Shown in pieces: positions 9,201-16,684 of a stretch of DNA of 64,000 bases; position 1 is the stretch's first letter; the number at the start of each line of letters is the position of its first letter. The translations under genes and the position numbers were made by a program. The notes beneath the pieces are model-generated. The model worked only from the letters and a program-made list of their open reading frames with translations, was not told where the DNA came from and searched no databases. The DNA lies in contig NZ_JANPLK010000001.1 of assembly GCF_031426495.1 (NCBI RefSeq), forward strand, positions 62,001-126,000, written 5' to 3'. This DNA comes from Gemmatimonas sp. Lineage in GTDB: Bacteria > Gemmatimonadota > Gemmatimonadetes > Gemmatimonadales > Gemmatimonadaceae.

Positions 9201-10061
9201 CTGCAGGTGAAGCTCTTGGCCGAGGCGGCGCTCATCTGCGCGCAGGCCGATGAAGACCCGTCGCAGAATTTCATTCGCAAGCACGCGCTCGAGACGATGC
9301 AGGAGACCGGGTGCGATCTCGCCACCGCCGCGCTACGAGTGTTCTCCAACGCCGACGGCGCGTACGGCTCGAACGTCAACTTGCTGATCGACACCGGCAA
9401 GTGGGAGAAGGAAGACGAGTTAGCCGATTTGTTCGTGCAGCGGAAGGGCTTTGCGTACGGCACCGACGGCCGTCCGTCGTGCCAGCCGGCGCTGATGAAG
9501 CGGGCGCTGGGGCAGGCGACCTTGTCATTCCAAGGGCTCGACTCCGTTGACCTCGGCGCCACCGATATCGATCAGTACGTGGAATCGCTGGGTGGCATGA
9601 CGCGCGTGATCGCGCAGCAGCGTGGCGGCGAAGCGCCGGCCGTGTACGTGGGCGACTACAACAACGCGCAGGGCAAGGTTCGCACGCTGACCGAGCAGGT
9701 CGAGCTCGAGTCGCGCACCAAGCTGCTCAATCCGCGATGGTACGAGAGCCAGCTGGAGTACGGCTACGAAGGCGCCCGCAACATCGCCGGCCACGTGATC
9801 ACCACCTTTGGATGGTCGGCCACGGGCGGGAAGGGCGCCGTGCCGGAATGGGTGTACGCCGAAGCGACGAAGACCTTTGTGCTCGATGATGCCATGCGCG
9901 AGCGTCTCGCCCAGGCGAATCCGGATGCCGCGTCAGGGCTCGCGCAGCGTCTGCTCGAAGCGAACGACCGAGGATTTTGGTCCCCCGATGAAGCGACGCT
10001 CGAGGCGCTGCGCAATGCGGCAGCGGACCTCGAAGACCGTCTGGAGGGGGTGTACGCATGA
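6225..10061 (+). CDS. bchH: Magnesium chelatase subunit BchH
   Basis: 1278 aa, full length for BchH/CobN-type large subunits. It binds protoporphyrin IX and, with the AAA+ BchI-BchD motor (34721-37685, in a separate operon), inserts Mg2+ at the first committed step to bacteriochlorophyll; it may also deliver Mg-protoporphyrin to BchM. Recognisable blocks include VALVSKSFDM-like KLGKFDMSGG near 110, LILFNFPPNAGNTGSAAYL near 430-450, HFGTHGALEFMPGKQ near 595-610 and GTDNMKSEGTPLAQ near 930. The ATG at 6225 overlaps the end of bchB, so translation is probably coupled. Gene order bchB-H-L-M is standard. Confidence 0.96.
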   Translation: MAANSVAKPIPIRVAITTLDAHLADAFGRAGAALVREIPGLTITMHVAADFGSDPLAAERARQDIAQANIVVCTQLFQEEYANAVYEAVLARRDAADAVLCALCTPELVKCTKLGKFDMSGGESRSPLSPINLLKKLRGSRGDGKSSGERQMSALRTLPSILKFIPGTAQDVRAYLLLIQYWLAGTAENIEQMVKYAIDRYADGPRKALRGKLNPQQPQAYPEVGLWHPALANRGMTERMEELPRHRGADAGTVGVLVGRSYLLADNVAHYAAVVRALESKGLRVVPAFASALDARPAVEKYFTNGKGQATIDAMINLTGFSLVGGPAYNNSEAAQDVLKGLDVPYITLQTLEFQTIQEWRNDARGLNPLQATLQIAIPELDGAIVPTVFGGKGEPQPGKAAASEPIPERVDRVAERVAKLVVLRRKERAQRKIALILFNFPPNAGNTGSAAYLAVFPSMQRVLASLKEQGYTVDLPSSADDLRERITGGNRERYGAPANVHTTIRTDDHVRREPYLAEIEKTWGPAPGRQLSDGQSIQVMGLQLGNVFIGVQPSFGWEGDPMRLLFEGGFSPTHAFSAFYRWLREDFAADAILHFGTHGALEFMPGKQSGLDDRCWPDRLIGDAPNVYLYASNNSSEGTLAKRRGNATLVSYLTPPVANAGLYRGLLDLKSTLDRWRALDQTKAGDASSLRELIQQQAAAVELADAEPAWTASETDARVTTLRDRLLELEYELIPMGLHVVGEPMTPDARAGVLVEMARSGRPELELPPIGDTVVAGQSTRAASDDTVQVVDQLVRATVRSLVESKDVRSAMRVALSAAKAQGLRIADERALKQHLEALGGFDAMLSEDREVAGILRALDARYVSPAPGGDLLRNPQVLPTGRNIYGFDPYRVPSAVAMLEGRVRAEQLLARYVADNGALPESVAVVLWGTDNMKSEGTPLAQVMSLMGVVPRFDAVGRLTGARLLPLTSLGRPRVDVVVTLSGIFRDLLPLQVKLLAEAALICAQADEDPSQNFIRKHALETMQETGCDLATAALRVFSNADGAYGSNVNLLIDTGKWEKEDELADLFVQRKGFAYGTDGRPSCQPALMKRALGQATLSFQGLDSVDLGATDIDQYVESLGGMTRVIAQQRGGEAPAVYVGDYNNAQGKVRTLTEQVELESRTKLLNPRWYESQLEYGYEGARNIAGHVITTFGWSATGGKGAVPEWVYAEATKTFVLDDAMRERLAQANPDAASGLAQRLLEANDRGFWSPDEATLEALRNAAADLEDRLEGVYA

Positions 10062-10086
10062 TCTGCCATACGACCGGAGTAACACG

Positions 10087-10983
10087 ATGACCGCGACACG
10101 ACTGCCGATTCTCGACGCCGTAGGTGACGGCGAGGGTAGCCTGCAAGTGCACCTGGACGAGAACGCCAAGATAGACGGTGCGTTGGTCATTGCCGTGTAC
10201 GGCAAGGGCGGCATCGGAAAGAGTACCACCTCATCGAATCTGTCGGCCGCGTTCTCGCGCCTGGGCAAGCGGGTGCTGCAGATTGGCTGCGACCCGAAGC
10301 ACGACTCCACGTTCACGCTCACCAAGAAAATGGTGCCGACCGTGATCGATGTGCTCGAATCGGTCGACTTCCATTCTGAAGAGCTGCGCCCCGAAGACTT
10401 CATGTTCGAGGGCTACAACGGCGTGCAGTGTATCGAGGCCGGCGGTCCGCCAGCGGGCACCGGCTGCGGCGGCTACGTGACCGGTCAGACGGTGAAGCTG
10501 CTGAAGGAACATCACCTGCTCGAAGACACCGATGTGGTGATCTTCGACGTGCTCGGCGACGTCGTGTGCGGTGGCTTTGCCGCGCCGCTACAGCATGCGC
10601 ACTACTGCCTGATCGTGACGGCCAACGATTTCGACTCCATCTTCGCGATGAACCGCATCATCGCCGCCATTCAGGCGAAGTCGAAGAACTACAAGGTGCG
10701 GCTGGGCGGCGTGGTTGCGAACCGTTCGAAGGACACCAACGAGATCGACCGCTTCAACGCGGCGGTGGGCCTCAAAACGATGGCGCACTTCCAGGACATC
10801 GATGCGATCCGCCGGAGCCGCCTGAAGAAGTGCACGATTTTCGAGATGGAAGATTCACCGGAAGTGATCGCGGCACAGGAGCAGTACATGCTGCTCGCCT
10901 CGCGCATGCTCGATGATGTGGTACCGTTGCCCGCGAATCCACTCAAGGATCGCGAGATCTTCGACCTCTTGGGGTTGGACTGA
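10087..10983 (+). CDS. bchL: Protochlorophyllide reductase iron protein BchL
   Basis: 298 aa. Homodimeric nitrogenase-iron-protein-like ATPase that passes electrons to BchNB. The P-loop is at residues 39-47 (GKGGIGKST), switch II is IFDVLGDVVCGG, and Cys127 and Cys161 are the pair that bridges the [4Fe-4S] cluster between subunits. The start lies 25 nt after bchH, with a GGAG about 8 nt upstream of the ATG. The stop overlaps the bchM start (TGATG). A second, more divergent homologue (BchX, 31254-32270) serves the ring-B reductase. Confidence 0.97.
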   Translation: MTATRLPILDAVGDGEGSLQVHLDENAKIDGALVIAVYGKGGIGKSTTSSNLSAAFSRLGKRVLQIGCDPKHDSTFTLTKKMVPTVIDVLESVDFHSEELRPEDFMFEGYNGVQCIEAGGPPAGTGCGGYVTGQTVKLLKEHHLLEDTDVVIFDVLGDVVCGGFAAPLQHAHYCLIVTANDFDSIFAMNRIIAAIQAKSKNYKVRLGGVVANRSKDTNEIDRFNAAVGLKTMAHFQDIDAIRRSRLKKCTIFEMEDSPEVIAAQEQYMLLASRMLDDVVPLPANPLKDREIFDLLGLD

Positions 10984-11786
10984 TGGCCACTCGCCTCTCT
11001 CCTGAGGTTTCCACGAATCCGGGTCCGTCGTTCGACGGAGCGTCACCTGGGGGTTCGCACGCCACATCGGTGTCGTACCTCGAGCGGCGGGCCTGGATCG
11101 GGGAATATTTTGACCGCACGGCGGCCACCGCGTGGAAGACACTCACCTCCGATGCGCCGGTCTCCAAGATCCGGGCGTCGGTGCGCGCCGGTCGCGATCA
11201 GATGCGGCACACCCTGCTGGCCTGGTTGAGTCCCGACCTGCATGGCGTGCGCATCCTCGATGCGGGCTGCGGCACGGGTACGCTGGCGATCGACCTGGCC
11301 AAGCGGGGCGCCGAGGTGGTGGCGATCGACTTGTCGCCCACGCTGGTCACACATGCGCAGGAGCGTGCGGAAGCCGAAGGCGTCGACATCGATTTTCGAA
11401 GCGGCGATATGCTCGATCCTTCGCTCGGCACCTTCGATCACTTGGTGGCGATGGACTCCCTGATCCACTACGATCTGCCGGAAATGATCGCCGCACTCGG
11501 CACGCTGGCCCCGCGAGTTCGCGAGCGCATGCTGATCACCGTGGTGCCCGGTACGCCGTTGCTGGTGGCCCTGCGGGCGGTCGGGCGGCTGTTTCCGCGG
11601 GCCGACCGGGCGCCGGCGATCGTGCCGGTGTCGGAACGGGCGTTCCGGACGGGCCTTCTGGGCTCGCCCGTCCTCGATACATGGGGTATGGTTGGGACAC
11701 GGCTGGTGGAGCGTGGATTTTATCGTTCGATGGCCATCGCGTTGCACCACAGTTCGTTGGGCGGCTCACACGCCCCGCGGCGCTGA
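10983..11786 (+). CDS. bchM: Mg-protoporphyrin IX O-methyltransferase BchM
   Basis: 267 aa, with an N-terminal extension of about 35 residues compared with common 220-235-aa homologues. It transfers a methyl group from S-adenosylmethionine to the 13-propionate of Mg-protoporphyrin IX, making the substrate of AcsF. SAM-binding motif I is ILDAGCGTGT at 91-100, followed by VVAIDLSPTLV and a DHLVAMDSLIHY acidic block near 150. The ATG overlaps the bchL stop; a later start that removes the unconserved first 30 residues cannot be excluded. Confidence 0.93.
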   Translation: MATRLSPEVSTNPGPSFDGASPGGSHATSVSYLERRAWIGEYFDRTAATAWKTLTSDAPVSKIRASVRAGRDQMRHTLLAWLSPDLHGVRILDAGCGTGTLAIDLAKRGAEVVAIDLSPTLVTHAQERAEAEGVDIDFRSGDMLDPSLGTFDHLVAMDSLIHYDLPEMIAALGTLAPRVRERMLITVVPGTPLLVALRAVGRLFPRADRAPAIVPVSERAFRTGLLGSPVLDTWGMVGTRLVERGFYRSMAIALHHSSLGGSHAPRR

Positions 11787-11811
11787 CGACATCTGGTTTC
11801 GAGGGAACGAC

Positions 11812-12147
11812 GTGATCGACGGTTTCGGTTGGATACTGGCAGGGATCGGCGCGGCATCGGCCGGCGCGTGGTTCGTGATGCAGCGCAAGGTGGAGGTGGC
11901 GTGTACGATCGATCTCGAGTCGACCCACGATCATTTCCACGCCCATGTCGATCTGGACGGCGTAGAGGTCGATCCGGGAGATGAAGTGCTGGTCCACAAT
12001 ACGCCGACGCGCATTCCGTTCGGAACGCAGCGCACGTATGCCTCGCGGGCCACCGTGCATCGGGCCAGTTGGTTGCGTCGGCAGTTCGTGAAGCTGACCG
12101 GCGGCACCGAGCTCTACGAACTGTACGACGTCGGCTTCGAAGGCTGA
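11812..12147 (+). CDS. Conserved-looking hypothetical protein between bchM and acsF
   Basis: 111 aa from a GTG at 11812, preceded by GAGGG about 8 nt upstream. One N-terminal hydrophobic segment (residues 4-20, GWILAGIGAASAGAWFV) is followed by a soluble region rich in beta-prone, acidic residues: DLESTHDHFHAHVDLDGVEV, then a basic SWLRRQFVKLTGGTEL and a tyrosine-rich end (ELYELYDVGFEG). Four histidines cluster at residues 38-44. I do not recognise a family. Its position, co-directional and 25 nt from bchM and 16 nt from acsF, suggests a role in Mg-porphyrin handling or complex assembly; that is inference only. No standard photosynthesis-cluster gene occupies this slot in purple bacteria that I recall. 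Confidence 0.75.
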   Translation: MIDGFGWILAGIGAASAGAWFVMQRKVEVACTIDLESTHDHFHAHVDLDGVEVDPGDEVLVHNTPTRIPFGTQRTYASRATVHRASWLRRQFVKLTGGTELYELYDVGFEG

Positions 12148-12163
12148 GGAAACAGACCCACTT

Positions 12164-13249
12164 ATGTACCCTACCGCCACCGAGTTGCCCGTTCGCGCGT
12201 ATGACAACGTGAACGAGAGCACCAAGAACGCCCAGCAGGACGCGATCCTCAGTCCGAGGTTTTACACCACGGATTTCGCGAAGATCGACGCCCTCAAGAT
12301 CAAGACCGAACACCAGCAGATGTGGGACGACATCCTCGCGGAGTTCCGTCGGGATCCCAACAAGAATCACTTCAAGCGCAACGAAGAATTCGACGTCGAT
12401 CTCTCGGCCATGGATCCCGAACTGCGCGAGCAGTTCGTGGAATTCCTCGTGTCGTCGGTGACGGCGGAATTCAGCGGGTGCATTCTGTATGCCGAGATCA
12501 AGAAGCGCATCAAGAATCCGGAAGTGCGCGAGCTGTTCGGCTTTATGAGCCGTGACGAGGGACGTCACGCCGGTTTCATCAATCACACGCTGAACGATTT
12601 CGACGTGGCCGTCGATCTCAGCTTCCTCACGAAGGCGAAGAAGTACACGTTCTTCCAGCCGAAGTTCATCTACTATGCGACGTACCTCTCCGAGAAGATC
12701 GGGTACGCGCGCTATGTGACGATCTTCCGGAATTTTGAGAAGCAGCCGGACAAGCGGTTCCACCCCATCTTCAAGTGGTTCGAGAACTGGTGCCTCGATG
12801 AGTTCCGTCACGGAGAAGCCTTTGCCGTGCTGATGCGCTCCAATCCGGAACTGCTGGAAGGGCGCAACAAGCTCTGGATCCGCTTCTTCCTGCTGGCCGT
12901 GTTCTGCACGATGTACGTGCGTGACCACGCGCGCGCGCCGTTCTTCAAGCACATGGGCATCGATGTCGATGACTACGATCGTCGCGTCATCACGCTCACG
13001 AACCAGATCAGCCGTCAGGTGTTTCCCGATACGGTGGATACCGAGAGCGAGGCCTTCTGGGCCCTGATGGACCGGATGTGGCGCAATACGGATGCCATGC
13101 GAAAGGCCGAGGCGGCAGGCGGATTCTTGTCCAAGGTCAAGGTGGTGCTGCTCAAGGGGGCGAATGCGCTGACCTTCGTGCAGCTGTATCTGCGCCCGCC
13201 TCATCGGCAGGCGTTGCCCGCCGACGTGCGCATGCAGCCCGTCTGGTAA
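12164..13249 (+). CDS. acsF: Mg-protoporphyrin IX monomethyl ester oxidative (aerobic) cyclase AcsF
   Basis: 361 aa. Di-iron monooxygenase that uses O2 to form the isocyclic ring E of bacteriochlorophyll. Di-iron ligands are visible as Glu102 (AEFSGC), Glu132/His135 (SRDEGRHAGF) and Glu213/His216 (DEFRHGEAF), the two ExxH pairs of the family. The C-terminus (LTFVQLYLRPPHRQALPADVR) is typical. The anaerobic radical-SAM cyclase BchE is not in this window, so the pathway seen here needs oxygen, which fits an aerobic or microaerophilic phototroph. Purple-bacterial AcsF also uses a small partner (BciE); none was recognised here. Confidence 0.96.
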   Translation: MYPTATELPVRAYDNVNESTKNAQQDAILSPRFYTTDFAKIDALKIKTEHQQMWDDILAEFRRDPNKNHFKRNEEFDVDLSAMDPELREQFVEFLVSSVTAEFSGCILYAEIKKRIKNPEVRELFGFMSRDEGRHAGFINHTLNDFDVAVDLSFLTKAKKYTFFQPKFIYYATYLSEKIGYARYVTIFRNFEKQPDKRFHPIFKWFENWCLDEFRHGEAFAVLMRSNPELLEGRNKLWIRFFLLAVFCTMYVRDHARAPFFKHMGIDVDDYDRRVITLTNQISRQVFPDTVDTESEAFWALMDRMWRNTDAMRKAEAAGGFLSKVKVVLLKGANALTFVQLYLRPPHRQALPADVRMQPVW

Positions 13250-13265
13250 GGCGCGAGGACACCAT

Positions 13266-14717
13266 ATGGCCCGTCCAGCAGATGTCTTCGTCAAAGGGTT
13301 ATCGAGCCTCTCGTCTCGATTCATGCCGTTTGCCGATGTCGCCACCGCCGAGGTGCCATTGTCGCGCCTCATGCGACTGGCGCTGTTTCAGCTGTCGGTC
13401 GGCATGGTCCAGACGCTCTTCGTCGGGACGCTCAATCGCGTCATGATCCTCGAGCTCAACGTACCCGCGTCGTTGGTGGCGATGATGCTCGCCATCCCGC
13501 TGCTCGTGGCGCCGTTGCGCGCGCTGGTCGGATTCCGCTCCGATACGCATCGCAGCATCCTCGGGTGGAAGCGCGTGCCGTACCTCTGGCTCGGCACCCA
13601 GTTGCAGTTCGGTGGCCTGGCCATCATGCCGTTCGCGCTGCTCGTGCTGTCCGAGAATGGTGGACGGGGGCCGGCCTGGATTGGATACGCCGGTACGGCG
13701 TTGGCCTTTCTGCTCGTCGGCGCTGGTGCCCACACCACGCAAACGGCCGGCCTCGCGCTGGCGACCGATGTCGTGCGCGAGGACAAACGGCCCCGCGTGA
13801 TCGCGCTCATGTATCTCATGATGCTGCTGGGCACGCTGATCTCGGCGCTTGTCCTTGAGCAGTTCCTGCGCGACTTCACGCCCCTCAAGCTGATTCAGGT
13901 GATCCAGGGGACCGCGGTCTTCACCGTGATCTGCAACGCGGTCTCCCTGTGGAAACAGGAAGCGCGGGTGAAAGGCGTCGTGGAATACACGAAGGACGAG
14001 ATCCGGCCCCGCTTCCGGGATGCGTGGCGTACCTTCGCTGGTGGCGGGCAGGCGGTGCGTTTGTTGGTGGCGTCCGGCATCGGCTTCTTCGCCTTCAATC
14101 TGCAGGACGTGCTGCTGGAGCCGTACGGCGGTGAGATCCTGAAGTTGACGGTGTCGCAAACCACGATGCTCACCGCCATCATGGCGGCGGGGGCCGTGGC
14201 GGCCTTCGCCCTGTCGGCCGAGCTGCTGCGTCGGCGGCGCGATCCGATCCGGTTGGCGGCACTCGGTGCATTGGCAGGCATCATTGGATTTGCGATGATC
14301 GTCTTCGCGAGTCCGCTCGACTCACCGATGTTGTTTCGCGGTGGCACGGCGATGATCGGCTTCGGCGAAGGGTTGTTCGGTGTCGGCACGTTGTCGTTCG
14401 CGATGCAACTGAAGGACGCATCGCAGCACGGCATCGCGCTCGGCGCGTGGGGCGCGGTGTTCGCCACCGCGGAAGGTCTGTCGTTCGCCCTCAGTGGGCT
14501 CCTCAAAGATTGGCTATCGCATCTCGTGGAGCGGGGCGCGTTGGGACCGGGGATGAGTGTTGCCTCGGTGCCGTACTCGGTGGTGTATCACCTTGAGATT
14601 TTCTCGCTGTTCGCGACACTCGTCGCACTCGGGCCGTTGGTTGCTCGTCGGAGGGCCGGTCGCGCCTCGACGGATGCGACGCCGCGGTCCTTCGGGCTCG
14701 CCGATTTACCGGCCTGA
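13266..14717 (+). CDS. lhaA: LH1/light-harvesting assembly transporter LhaA (BCD family, MFS)
   Basis: 483 aa with about 12 predicted membrane helices, the major-facilitator fold of the bacteriochlorophyll-delivery (BCD) family. Family marks include IPLLVAPLRALVGFRSDTHRS near 80-98, GWKRVPYLWLG near 100, AHTTQTAGLALATDV near 158-172 and a late GFGEGLFGVGTLS. LhaA helps LH1 assemble around the reaction centre, probably by handling pigment at the site of insertion. The order lhaA-puhA-puhB-puhC is the classical one. GAGG about 7 nt upstream supports the ATG. Distinguishing LhaA from the paralogue PucC rests mainly on the puh context. Confidence 0.9.
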   Translation: MARPADVFVKGLSSLSSRFMPFADVATAEVPLSRLMRLALFQLSVGMVQTLFVGTLNRVMILELNVPASLVAMMLAIPLLVAPLRALVGFRSDTHRSILGWKRVPYLWLGTQLQFGGLAIMPFALLVLSENGGRGPAWIGYAGTALAFLLVGAGAHTTQTAGLALATDVVREDKRPRVIALMYLMMLLGTLISALVLEQFLRDFTPLKLIQVIQGTAVFTVICNAVSLWKQEARVKGVVEYTKDEIRPRFRDAWRTFAGGGQAVRLLVASGIGFFAFNLQDVLLEPYGGEILKLTVSQTTMLTAIMAAGAVAAFALSAELLRRRRDPIRLAALGALAGIIGFAMIVFASPLDSPMLFRGGTAMIGFGEGLFGVGTLSFAMQLKDASQHGIALGAWGAVFATAEGLSFALSGLLKDWLSHLVERGALGPGMSVASVPYSVVYHLEIFSLFATLVALGPLVARRRAGRASTDATPRSFGLADLPA

Positions 14718-14745
14718 CCGTCACCATTCGTACCGGAGCCGACCT

Positions 14746-14946
14746 ATGGAATACATCGATGGCGCGCAGATCGCACTGTATGCGTTCTGGCTGTTCTTCT
14801 TCGGGTTGATCATCTACATCCGTCGGGAAGACAAGCGCGAAGGGTATCCGCTCGAATCGCCTCAGGGTCCGCGTGAAGGTTGGCCGGCGATGCCTGAAAA
14901 GAAGACGTACATTCATCGTCCGAGCAGCGGCGAGGGGACGCACTGA
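14746..14946 (+). CDS. puhA: Reaction-centre H subunit, N-terminal transmembrane chain (split PuhA)
   Basis: 66 aa. It contains only the single membrane helix (residues 8-26) and the first cytoplasmic stretch of PuhA: IRREDKREGYPLE is nearly identical to RC-H of purple bacteria, and EKKTY matches the conserved YPKTF region. The chain stops at Gly-Glu-Gly-Thr-His. In purple bacteria PuhA is one chain of about 250-260 aa. The rest of the protein is the next gene, which starts inside this stop (TGATG). In RC-H this helix packs on the M and L subunits. The clean break between helix and globular domain, rather than within either, argues for a real split. Confidence 0.85.
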   Translation: MEYIDGAQIALYAFWLFFFGLIIYIRREDKREGYPLESPQGPREGWPAMPEKKTYIHRPSSGEGTH

Positions 14947-15488
14947 TGTCCGACATCAAGGCTGTTCCAGCGGATAGCTACAACGGGTCGGCGCTCATTC
15001 CGACGGGCGACCCGATGATCGACGGCGTTGGTCCGGCGTCGTGGGCCAATCGGTCCGACACGCCCGACATGACGTTCCATAACACGGCCAAGATCGTGCC
15101 GATGCGTCTCGATCCGACGTACTCGATCGCCAAGGGCGATCCGGATCCGCGCGGGCTCCCGGTGGTGGCGGCCGATAAGCTGGTGGCCGGCACGGTCATC
15201 GAGCTGTGGGTCAATCGCGCCGAGCCGCAGGTGACGTATTACGAAGTGCAGCTCACGGGAAGCGAGAAGCGCGTGATGCTCCCCGCCGGGTTCGTGCAGT
15301 GGCCGAACTTCGGCCTCTGGGGCAACGACAAGTTGCTCGTCAAGGCGATCACGGCCGCACAATTCGCCAACGTGCCCGCCATCAAGCGCGACGATCAGAT
15401 CACGCTGCTCGAAGAGGATATGGTCTGCGCCTATTACGCCGGCGGTCATCTCTACGCCATGGCCGAACGGAGCGAGCCGATCATATGA
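14946..15488 (+). CDS. puhA: Reaction-centre H subunit, cytoplasmic domain (split PuhA)
   Basis: 180 aa, no membrane helix. It matches residues from about 70 to the end of the usual PuhA: GSALIPTGDPMIDGVGPASW, DPRGLPVVAADKLVAGT, LWVNRAEPQ, QFANVPAIKRDDQITLLEED and AYYAGGHLYA. This is the PRC-barrel domain that caps the quinone side of L and M and guides protons to QB. It has its own ribosome site (GAGGGG about 9 nt before the ATG), so it is made as an independent chain, probably coupled to the upstream gene through the 1-nt overlap. puhB starts within its last codon. Confidence 0.88.
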   Translation: MSDIKAVPADSYNGSALIPTGDPMIDGVGPASWANRSDTPDMTFHNTAKIVPMRLDPTYSIAKGDPDPRGLPVVAADKLVAGTVIELWVNRAEPQVTYYEVQLTGSEKRVMLPAGFVQWPNFGLWGNDKLLVKAITAAQFANVPAIKRDDQITLLEEDMVCAYYAGGHLYAMAERSEPII

Positions 15489-16144
15489 GTCCCGGCGCCG
15501 ACGGCACGCCGCAGTACATCCGTGGCGTGCCGCACGCGCTGCCGGAGGGAGAGCATATCCTTTGGCAGGGCGCGCCCGAGGCCATGCTGATCGCCAAGCA
15601 CGTGTTCCACTGGCGTCTCCTCGTGGCCTACTTCGCTGTGATGACCGTGGTGTGGGCCGCGTCGACCGCATTGGCGTTCAACTCGCAGGAATTCCTGGTG
15701 GCGCTGCTGGTTCGTGCGGGGCTGTCCGCGCTCGTCCTCGCCATCGTCTTCGTGATGGCGGGTGTCGTCGCCCGGACATCGTGGTACGCCATCACCTCCC
15801 AGCGACTCGTCCTGCGACTGGGCATGGTCTTCGAGATGTCGATCAACGTGCCGTTCACGATCCTCGATTCGGCCGGCGTTGGCGCCTTCAAGGACGGCAC
15901 GGGGCAGGTGGTACTTACGCTGACGAAACCGAATCGACTCGCCTATATCGCGCTGTGGCCGCACTGCCGCGTGTTCTCGATCAATCACCCGCAGCCTGTG
16001 CTGCGCGGACTGCGTGACCCGCAGCGTATCGGCACCTTGTTGGCGCAGGCGGTGGCCGATGCGTCAGAGGGTGCGACGCGAGCGCCATCCGATTCCGCTC
16101 GCGCAACGGCGAGCGATCCACACTTGGCACCGCAGCCCGTATGA
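15485..16144 (+). CDS. puhB: Photosynthetic complex assembly protein PuhB
   Basis: 219 aa. Opens with YIRGVPHALPEGEHILWQGAP, the signature of PuhB, followed by two membrane helices (about 44-62 and 70-92) and a bacterial PH-like domain with SWYAITSQRLVLRLGM and NVPFTILDSAGV. PuhB promotes reaction-centre assembly in Rhodobacter and sits in the cytoplasmic membrane. The start overlaps the stop of puhA-C (ATGA) and its end overlaps puhC (ATGA), so all puh genes are coupled. The last 30 residues are Ala/Ser-rich and unconserved. Confidence 0.92.
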   Translation: MSPGADGTPQYIRGVPHALPEGEHILWQGAPEAMLIAKHVFHWRLLVAYFAVMTVVWAASTALAFNSQEFLVALLVRAGLSALVLAIVFVMAGVVARTSWYAITSQRLVLRLGMVFEMSINVPFTILDSAGVGAFKDGTGQVVLTLTKPNRLAYIALWPHCRVFSINHPQPVLRGLRDPQRIGTLLAQAVADASEGATRAPSDSARATASDPHLAPQPV

Positions 16145-16626
16145 ACGCGCCTATCCACTTCGAGCAGGAACCGGGCGCACGCCCTGGAGCCCGACCACTG
16201 ACGGTGCCCCGGTCGGCACTGATCATGGCGGCGGCATTGGTGGTGTTCGTGTTCGGGCTCGCCATCTCGGCGAAGATTTTCGGCTTCGGGGCGTTTCGTG
16301 AAGTGCCGACGGCTGTGCTGGCTGAGCGCTCCTTGCGCTTCGTCGATGTCCCCGGCGGCGCGATTACGGTGATGGACGCGACCACCAATACGGTGGCGGC
16401 CGAACTCGGCCCCGGCACCAATAATTTTCTGCGCGGTGCCATGCGCGCACTCACGCGGGAACGACGTGCCGCGAGCATCGGCCCCGAAGTGCCGTTCCGT
16501 CTCGTGCGCTATGTCGACGGACGGCTCGTGCTTCACGACCCCGCCACGAAGCAGAGTGTGACCGTGACCAGCTTCGGGCCGACGCAGGTCGAATCGTTCG
16601 ATCGATTGCTGGTGCAGTCGAAGTAG
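16141..16626 (+). CDS. puhC: Photosynthetic complex assembly protein PuhC
   Basis: 161 aa: a cytoplasmic N-terminus of about 27 residues, one membrane helix (29-50) and a periplasmic domain with RSLRFVDVPGGAITVMDA, NFLRGAMRALTRERR and PFRLVRYVDGRLVLHDPAT, all PuhC hallmarks. PuhC is needed for full levels of RC-LH1 and may organise it. Last gene of the bchF-puhC operon; an intrinsic terminator follows 22 nt after the stop. Confidence 0.92.
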   Translation: MNAPIHFEQEPGARPGARPLTVPRSALIMAAALVVFVFGLAISAKIFGFGAFREVPTAVLAERSLRFVDVPGGAITVMDATTNTVAAELGPGTNNFLRGAMRALTRERRAASIGPEVPFRLVRYVDGRLVLHDPATKQSVTVTSFGPTQVESFDRLLVQSK

Positions 16627-16647
16627 TCGTCGGGACCGTGTGACGAC

Positions 16648-16684
16648 AGGCCAGCGCTAGGACTCGCGCTGGCCTTCTGCTTTT
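16648..16684 (+). terminator. Intrinsic terminator of the bchF-puhC operon
   Basis: AGGCCAGCGC (16648-16657) pairs perfectly with GCGCTGGCCT (16666-16675) around an 8-nt loop, followed by a T-rich tail ending in TTTT (16681-16684). It overlaps the last codons of the convergent minus-strand gene that ends at 16657. Confidence 0.85.

Noticed and set aside
14930..14960. Frameshift or sequencing error as the cause of the split puhA
   Set aside because: The downstream gene has its own ribosome site and ATG, and the break lies in the linker with little missing sequence. Kept as the main alternative to test, not as the call.
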